Shown piece after piece: positions 59,115 to 64,000 of a DNA stretch of 64,000 bases. Under the pieces are notes generated by a model. The model saw only the letters and a program-made list of their open reading frames with translations, ran no database searches and had not been told where the DNA came from. The DNA is from Virgibacillus necropolis. Its GTDB lineage: Bacteria > Bacillota > Bacilli > Bacillales > Amphibacillaceae. The DNA lies in the NCBI RefSeq assembly GCF_002224365.1, contig NZ_CP022437.1, positions 1,674,001 to 1,738,000 of the forward strand, given 5' to 3'. The translations under genes were made by a program, and so were the position numbers. Numbering within the stretch: position 1 is the stretch's first letter; each line of letters starts with the position of its first letter.

Positions 59115-59678
59115 ATGAATAGAAACAAGTATAACTTAAGAAGTATGATCGTTTGCTCCATGTTTGCAGCGGTTACAGCAGTTTTGGCGCAAATTGAAAT
59201 TCCTTTACCGCTCGTTCCAATTAGTGGACAAACATTAGCGGTTGGGTTAACGTCCACTATAATAGGAAGTAGATTAGGCGCAATCGCGATGATGTGCTAT
59301 GCCGCTATTGGTGCAGTAGGTGCACCAGTTTTTGCTGGGTTTAGCGGTGGGCTGCACGTTTTGTTAGGTCCAACGGGTGGCTACATTTTCGGATTTATAA
59401 TTGCTGCATACGTAATAGGCTATATTTTAGAAAAAAGTAGTTATACCGTTAAGATGGCTATGCTAGCGAATACGATTGGTATGGTTATAATTCTTTTATG
59501 TGGTACATTGCAACTAAAATTTGTGTTAGATTTAAGTTGGTCTGTAGCGCTTGTATCTGGCGTTTATCCATTTATTGTAGTTGGACTGATAAAAGCATTC
59601 CTAGCTAGCTGGATTGGGATTGTTGTTAGAAAAAGGCTAGATCAAGCGAACGTATTGTTAACACAACATCGAGTATAA
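59115..59678 (+). CDS. bioY: Biotin transporter BioY
   Basis: A 187-aa polytopic S-component of the ECF biotin transporter with about six helices. Family marks are 'QIEIPLPLVPISGQTLAVGL' (about 26-45), the GLHVLLGPTGGYIFGF segment (about 78-93) and 'LGAIAMMCYAAIGAVGAPVFAG'. It binds biotin with high affinity and uses the shared EcfAA'T energising module encoded elsewhere. The AAGGAGC ribosome site overlaps the end of the BirA operator region, so repression should be tight. It is placed between the PBP gene and tyrS. Confidence 0.94.
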   Translation: MNRNKYNLRSMIVCSMFAAVTAVLAQIEIPLPLVPISGQTLAVGLTSTIIGSRLGAIAMMCYAAIGAVGAPVFAGFSGGLHVLLGPTGGYIFGFIIAAYVIGYILEKSSYTVKMAMLANTIGMVIILLCGTLQLKFVLDLSWSVALVSGVYPFIVVGLIKAFLASWIGIVVRKRLDQANVLLTQHRV

Positions 59679-59714
59679 GAGCTCGAGGTTTGCGATTATA
59701 TTGCAATTTTTTGC

Positions 59715-59990
59715 TTAATGTGGTAACAATAAATAATAGTAGTTCTAATTATATATGTAAATGCAACGAAAGATCGAAGTAGTTTTGCAAATCCATTTTA
59801 AAGAGAGTTAGCGGGTGGTGGAAGCTAACATACATTTGCAAGCGAATTACAATCTGGAGCTTTTTCTACTTAGTAGAAACGGTGAAACCCCCATCGTTAA
59901 AAACCCCAAAGTGGCATTTCTATGCAACAAGGGTGGTACCGCGAATAAACTCTCGTCCCTTTACCAGAAAGGGGGGAGTTTTTTAATATT
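59715..59990 (+). ncRNA. T-box leader of tyrS
   Basis: The T-box sequence AGGGTGGTACCGCG is at 59931-59944. The terminator follows: the AACTCTCGTCCCTTT and AAAGGGGGGAGTT arms, then TTTTTT (59948-59985). In the specifier region, GCGAATTACAATCTGG (around 59839-59854) offers TAC, a tyrosine codon. Uncharged tRNA-Tyr would prevent termination. A spurious frame from 59815 crosses this leader and is not used. Confidence 0.94.
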
Positions 59991-60018
59991 TAAAAAGTAT
60001 AACAGGAGCGTGAAGAAA

Positions 60019-61290
60019 ATGACTGTATTACAAGATCTAGAAAAACGCGGTTTGATTCATCAGACCACTGATAATGAAGGATTAGCAAAACATCTAAAAG
60101 AAAACCAAGTGACATTGTACTGTGGATTTGATCCAACTGCCGATAGTTTACATATTGGTCACCTTTTACCGGTTTATATGTTAAAAAGATTCCAAAAAGC
60201 AGGTCACCGTCCAATAGCATTAGTTGGCGGGGGAACAGGGATGATTGGTGATCCAAGTGGACGCTCATCTGAACGTTCATTAAATGAGGATACTATTGTG
60301 AAAGGCTATAGTGAAAAAATTAAACAGCAATTAGCTAACTTACTGGATTTTGATAACGGAGAAAACGCTGCAGTAGCAAGAAACAACCATGATTGGCTAG
60401 CGAGTATGACAGTAATAGATTTCCTCCGAGATGCTGGGAAGCATTTTGGTATCAATTACATGCTTGCAAAAGAATCTGTTTCAGCTCGAATTGAGCAAGG
60501 AATTTCCTTTACTGAATTTAGTTACATGATTTTACAATCGCTTGATTACCTAAAACTTTACGAGCAGGAAAATTGTACATTGCAAATTGGTGGAAGTGAT
60601 CAATGGGGGAATATTACTGCTGGAATGGAATTAATTCGTCGTTCACGTGAGAATTTAGAAGAGGAAACAAAAGTATTTGGATTGACTGTTCCTTTGATTA
60701 CTAAAGCTGATGGAACCAAATTTGGAAAAACGGCTGGTGGGGCTATTTGGCTGGATCCTGAAAAAACGACTCCATATGAATTTTATCAATTTTGGTTTAA
60801 TGCAGATGATCGTGATGTCATTAAGTTTATCCAGTATTTTACATTTTTGGAGCAAGAAGAAGTCGATACATTGATTGATACCGTAGAAAATAAACCGGAA
60901 GAGCGTTTAGCTCAAAAACGTTTGGCGGAAGAGATAACAAGGGTAGTCCATGGACAAGAAGCGGTTGATCAAGCTCAAAAGATTTCCGCATCGTTATTTA
61001 GTGGAGATTTAAAATCTCTCTCTAAACAAGAAATTGAGCAAGGATTCAAAGATGTGCCAACATATCACGTAAATAAAGAGGATATTGGTTTAATTGATTT
61101 ACTTGTTGAAGTGAAAATATCATCATCAAAAAGACAGGCTAGAGAAGATATTAGTAATGGAGCTATTTACATCAATGGCGAAAGAAATCAGGATTTAAAG
61201 CATACGGTAACAAAGACTGATCGCATTGAAGATACGTTTACAATTATACGAAGAGGAAAGAAGAAGTATTATTTAATAAGTTATAAATAA
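60019..61290 (+). CDS. tyrS: Tyrosyl-tRNA synthetase
   Basis: A 423-aa class I synthetase that charges tRNA-Tyr. The HIGH motif is in DSLHIGHLLP (about 42-51), the KMSKS equivalent is KFGKTAGG (about 234-241) and tyrosine recognition residues are in GSDQWGN (about 194-200). An S4 RNA-binding domain forms the C-terminus (about 355-423). The ATG at 60019 lies 10 nt after AGGAG. The gene is controlled by the T-box. The MITE-like element D starts at its stop codon. Confidence 0.97.
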   Translation: MTVLQDLEKRGLIHQTTDNEGLAKHLKENQVTLYCGFDPTADSLHIGHLLPVYMLKRFQKAGHRPIALVGGGTGMIGDPSGRSSERSLNEDTIVKGYSEKIKQQLANLLDFDNGENAAVARNNHDWLASMTVIDFLRDAGKHFGINYMLAKESVSARIEQGISFTEFSYMILQSLDYLKLYEQENCTLQIGGSDQWGNITAGMELIRRSRENLEEETKVFGLTVPLITKADGTKFGKTAGGAIWLDPEKTTPYEFYQFWFNADDRDVIKFIQYFTFLEQEEVDTLIDTVENKPEERLAQKRLAEEITRVVHGQEAVDQAQKISASLFSGDLKSLSKQEIEQGFKDVPTYHVNKEDIGLIDLLVEVKISSSKRQAREDISNGAIYINGERNQDLKHTVTKTDRIEDTFTIIRRGKKKYYLISYK

Positions 61291-61793
61291 AGACTGTTTT
61301 CTAAAAGATTGTTGTTTTTGACACAAAAGATATAGAATGCGACGTAACATACTGCTACGGAAGTACATTACAACGTAACTGCTGGTTGTTTTCCGCTGCG
61401 GACCGTTGCTTTCCGCGGGCACGGCTTCAGCCTCCTCGAGAAACCCACTCCGCGTGGTCTTCAGACACGTGCTGTTCCCGCAGGAGTCAACGGTCCTCCG
61501 CTCCAAACAACTTCCATAAATTGCTGAATACCTGTATGAAGTAAACTACCAAGTAAATTTAAATTGTTAAGCCCAAACCTAGTGAAGGAAATCCACGTAG
61601 ACTCCTGCTTAGAAAGCGAAGACGATGAGACCCCGCAGTGAGCGGTCTTTGCGATCGAGGAGGCTCAGCGCGAGCCCGCGGAAAGCGTAGTGGATTTCCA
61701 GAACGGTTGCAGTGCAACGAACATGAATTTTAGTTACGTCGCATTTTATATCAACTTCGGTGGTATGAGCAACAAACTATACGAAAACAGCCA
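61291..61793. mobile_element. Palindromic MITE-like element, family D
   Basis: About 500 bp between tyrS and rpsD. The left end AGACTGTTTTC...ATATAGAATGCGACGTAAC (to about 61347) and the right end GTTACGTCGCATTTTATAT...GAAAACAGCC (61733-61792) form inverted repeats of about 60 bp with some mismatches. Inside, two GC-rich boxes of about 110 bp (about 61391-61503 and 61590-61700) face each other. They share GCTTTCCGCGGGC, AGCCTCCTCG and GCAGGAGTC or their complements. AAATAAA flanks both sides, possibly a target duplication. No transposase is encoded. Confidence 0.78.
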
Positions 61794-61798
61794 AAATA

Positions 61799-61837
61799 AA
61801 AAAGCAAGGTCCATGTTGTAATGGACCTTGCTTTTTA
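61799..61837 (-). terminator. Terminator of rpsD
   Basis: A 14-bp perfect stem AAAGCAAGGTCCAT with ATGGACCTTGCTTT, and A-runs that give a U-tract on the minus strand. Confidence 0.87.
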
Positions 61838-61845
61838 AGTGCTTC

Positions 61846-62448
61846 TTAACGAGAGTAGAACTCAACGATAAGTGCTTCGTTAATTTCTGCTGGAAGCTCA
61901 GTACGTTCTGGGTAACGTGTATAGCTTCCTTCCATTTTATCTGCATCGAATGATAGATAATCAGGAACAAAGTTATTAACTTCGATTGCTTCTTTAACGA
62001 TGTCAAGTTTTTGTGACTTTTCACGTAGACTAAATACCTGACTTGGTTTTAGACGGTATGATGGAATATCAACACGTCTGCCATCTACAGTTACATGGCC
62101 GTGGTTTACAAGCTGACGCGCTTGACTACGTGTGCGTGCAAGACCTGCACGGTATACAAGGTTATCTAAACGTGATTCAAGTAGAATCATGAAGTTTTCA
62201 CCATGAATACCTTTCTGCTTACCTGCTTGGACAAATAAATTACGGAATTGACGTTCGTTCAATCCGTACATGAAGCGTAGTTTTTGCTTCTCTTGTTGTT
62301 GCAAGCCGTATTCAGAGATTTTTTTTCTTTGGTTTGGTCCATGTTGACCAGGAGCGTAAGGGCGTTTGTCTAATTCCTTACCAGTTCCAGTTAATGAAAT
62401 GCCAAGACGACGTGATTTTTTCCAGACTGATCCAGTAAAACGTGACAT
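61846..62448 (-). CDS. rpsD: 30S ribosomal protein S4
   Basis: A 200-aa primary 16S rRNA-binding protein, which starts assembly of the 30S body. '[26 protein letters not shown]' at the start, then '[15 protein letters not shown]' (about 26-40), and an S4 domain at about 90-150 ([27 protein letters not shown]). The form without the four-cysteine zinc site is typical of Bacillus. The ribosome site AAAGGAGG precedes the ATG. As in B. subtilis it stands alone near tyrS and has a long leader. Confidence 0.97.
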   Translation of the reverse strand: MSRFTGSVWKKSRRLGISLTGTGKELDKRPYAPGQHGPNQRKKISEYGLQQQEKQKLRFMYGLNERQFRNLFVQAGKQKGIHGENFMILLESRLDNLVYRAGLARTRSQARQLVNHGHVTVDGRRVDIPSYRLKPSQVFSLREKSQKLDIVKEAIEVNNFVPDYLSFDADKMEGSYTRYPERTELPAEINEALIVEFYSR

Positions 62449-62632
62449 AGGACATTTCCTCCTTTATTATTTTATTTGCATAAAAATAAGCGACCGTGTT
62501 CCTATCCGTCTGCTCATTTTGTTTTCATGTACCATCGCTCCAGCAGCAGAGAGTTACACGATACACCTCTAATTTGAGGAACAAAATGATAACAAGCGTC
62601 GGTTCACAAAGGCTACCTTTTTATTTTACACA
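62449..62632 (-). promoter_or_regulatory. rpsD leader, probable S4 autoregulatory site
   Basis: The transcript has a leader of about 180 nt between the promoter and the ATG. It contains several short inverted repeats around 62490-62575. In B. subtilis S4 represses its own synthesis by binding the rpsD leader. I infer the same here from length and synteny and did not model the pseudoknot. Confidence 0.4.
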
Positions 62633-62638
62633 AAGAAT

Positions 62639-62667
62639 AGTATATAAGTTTATTATATAAAAGTCAA
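62639..62667 (-). promoter_or_regulatory. Sigma-A promoter of rpsD
   Basis: On the minus strand: TTGACT (62662-62667), a 17-bp spacer and TATACT (62639-62644). Confidence 0.8.
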
Positions 62668-62902
62668 TCATTTCTGCACAAATGCTTATTAGAAAACTTG
62701 GCTTATCGCCAAGCCTTAATTGCACTCATGAAGTAAGAAGGGATTTAAACTTTCTTAACTGTTAAAAAAAGCTAAAAAAGAATATAGCTTTACATACCTT
62801 AATATAGGAAAAAATTCCTATTTACTATATAATCAATATATAATAATTGAAAAGTTTACTAAAAAAGGTAACGAAAATTCATTTGATGATAGGTGATCAC
62901 TG
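62668..62902 (+). promoter_or_regulatory. Upstream region of the GAF-domain gene
   Basis: This region contains a 6-bp hairpin CTTGGC-TTATC-GCCAAG (62698-62713) and a perfect inverted repeat ATAGGAA-AAAA-TTCCTAT (62804-62821). The second may be an operator or a weak terminator. Promoter-like AT-rich sequence (TATAAT near 62827-62832) follows. No gene is present. Confidence 0.4.
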
Positions 62903-64000
62903 ATGATAAATCAAAGTCAACTAAAGGAAAGTATGAGGAATATTTTCTTTGAACTTATTTCAGATATAGCAACCACCTCTTATGTTCAGTTATTAAACCA
63001 GGTTTCGATTCAACTACAAGATCTATTAAATGTTCCATATGTGGCTATTTATTCTTATAATCACTGGGAACAAACATATAACCGTGTAACAGGTGATCGG
63101 CATAACGAATTAAGAAAACAATTAGTTGAAGGTGTACCCATAGATAACTATTTTAATCGAAACATTCATGATTTAAAAACGCGAACTCAGTTCTTGCATG
63201 CAAAAACTGAACCAAATGCTTTTTTGTTTCTAGCATATCACCAAAATGATGACAGATTTAATAAGGAAACCTTAGATATAATCAAAGAAGAATTAAAAAA
63301 TGTGTTAAACATATTTAATTACGATAAAATGAGTAAAGAGAAGGAAGAAAGAAATGCTTTTTTATTCGAAATTACGACTAAGTTTTACTCGGTCTTCTCC
63401 AAAAAAAGTATTCTGACAGAAATTACAAAGGCAATGGATAAATGGTATCCTAACTTTAATTATCATATTTTATTGTCCCAAGACTATGAGGAAGAGACAT
63501 CTTTACCGATTAGGACGATAGAATATAGTGATGATGCAACAAAGCGAGTTAGTACACAAGCCTTTATAACTGGGGAAGTCCAATTAGAAGATCGTTTGAA
63601 AGATAAAAAGACTTGTCTATATGCGCCACTAAAAGGAAAGCAAGGTGTCTATGGTGTTTTACAAATTGTTACACCAAATTCGGTAGATTTTCCGCAAAAG
63701 GAAATTGAGTTTATCGGACAGTTTGCGACTGTAGCGGGAAAAGCAATTGAAAGTGCTACACTTTATCAGAATTCAAAGCATTTGGTTGAGGATTTAAAGC
63801 TAATAAATGATGCGACGCACGCATTGAACTCAAACTTAAAAATTGTTGAAATTACTACTATCGTTCGTGAAAAAATAATAGAAGCTTGTGGAGCCACACA
63901 AGTTGGGTTTATCTATACGGGAGAAACACAACATCACATGATAAACGTTTTATCCGGAAGTACAAATTACTTTTTTACAAGTAGCGGAGAAGAGAGCGCA
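62903..64000 (+). CDS. dgcP: GAF-domain sensor protein, probable diguanylate cyclase DgcP (3' partial)
   Basis: The frame is open from the ATG at 62903 to the window edge (366 codons). A ribosome site TAGGTGATC lies 8 nt upstream. The visible part fits tandem GAF-type domains: one at about 20-145 (LQDLLNVPYVAIYSY...), one at about 165-300 (CLYAPLKGKQGVYGVLQIVTP, FIGQFATVAGKAIESATLYQ) and the start of a third at about 313. No catalytic GGDEF domain is visible because the gene leaves the window. In B. subtilis the gene next to rpsD is ytrP (dgcP), with GAF domains and a C-terminal GGDEF that makes cyclic di-GMP. I infer the same. Confidence 0.75.
   Translation, partial: MINQSQLKESMRNIFFELISDIATTSYVQLLNQVSIQLQDLLNVPYVAIYSYNHWEQTYNRVTGDRHNELRKQLVEGVPIDNYFNRNIHDLKTRTQFLHAKTEPNAFLFLAYHQNDDRFNKETLDIIKEELKNVLNIFNYDKMSKEKEERNAFLFEITTKFYSVFSKKSILTEITKAMDKWYPNFNYHILLSQDYEEETSLPIRTIEYSDDATKRVSTQAFITGEVQLEDRLKDKKTCLYAPLKGKQGVYGVLQIVTPNSVDFPQKEIEFIGQFATVAGKAIESATLYQNSKHLVEDLKLINDATHALNSNLKIVEITTIVREKIIEACGATQVGFIYTGETQHHMINVLSGSTNYFFTSSGEESA

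Noticed and set aside
59815-60018. N-terminal extension of tyrosyl-tRNA synthetase
   Set aside because: This frame runs through the T-box and its terminator. The ATG at 60019 has its own ribosome site and matches the family start.

Overview
This window is chromosomal DNA from a low-GC, spore-forming member of the Bacillaceae. Most genes and their order match the 'yt' arc of the Bacillus subtilis chromosome (ytkD-ytlCD-pckA-metK ... leuS-ytwF ... ytfP-ytgP-ytzG ... trmB-ytnP ... ytoP-ytpPQR-sftA-murC-ytxGH-ccpA-motPS-acuCBA ... tyrS-rpsD-dgcP). The 16S rRNA, the AT-rich intergenic DNA and the families of GC-rich hairpin repeats suggest the Oceanobacillus/Virgibacillus/Lentibacillus group. That placement is an inference; I could not run a 16S comparison.

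Layout. 0-5.2 kb: end of a siderophore-type ABC ATPase, a small unknown gene, the Nudix gene ytkD, an ABC transporter (ytlD, ytlC) that seems to have lost its binding-protein gene, and pckA. 5.4-12.2 kb: metK behind a SAM riboswitch, a DCC-family gene, ytoA, the terpene synthase gene ytpB, a polar amino-acid ABC operon and the tRNA methyltransferase mnmM. 12.2-16.3 kb: leuS behind a T-box, a secreted protein and a rhodanese. 16.3-21.6 kb: a complete rRNA operon (16S-23S-5S, no tRNAs) with tandem promoters. 21.7-30.9 kb: small genes for RNA modification, the cell envelope and kinase-like functions, in the B. subtilis order. 30.9-38.8 kb: an accessory block (flavin monooxygenase, TetR-MFS pair, cwlJ-like hydrolase, hairpin-repeat array, ku and ligD for end joining) inserted between ytnP and ytzB. 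38.8-55.6 kb: a return to the conserved backbone. 55.9-59.7 kb: a large penicillin-binding protein and bioY where B. subtilis has acsA. 59.7-64 kb: tyrS behind a T-box, a palindromic repeat, rpsD and the start of a GAF-domain protein (probable dgcP).

Regulation can be read from the sequence in many places: a SAM riboswitch (metK), T-boxes with Leu and Tyr specifiers (leuS, tyrS), a BirA operator (bioY), a sigma-B promoter (ytxGH), a pair of identical TetR operators (the TetR gene and its MFS neighbour) and several clear sigma-A promoters.

The least conventional content is the non-coding repeats. There are three kinds of miniature inverted-repeat element, one with a perfect 9-bp target duplication inside the ytpP-ytpQ operon; a tandem array of 124-bp units that fold into long hairpins beside ku; and a structured spacer inside the amino-acid transporter operon. 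A DoxX-family gene also appears to begin at ATC, inside a perfect 14-bp palindrome.
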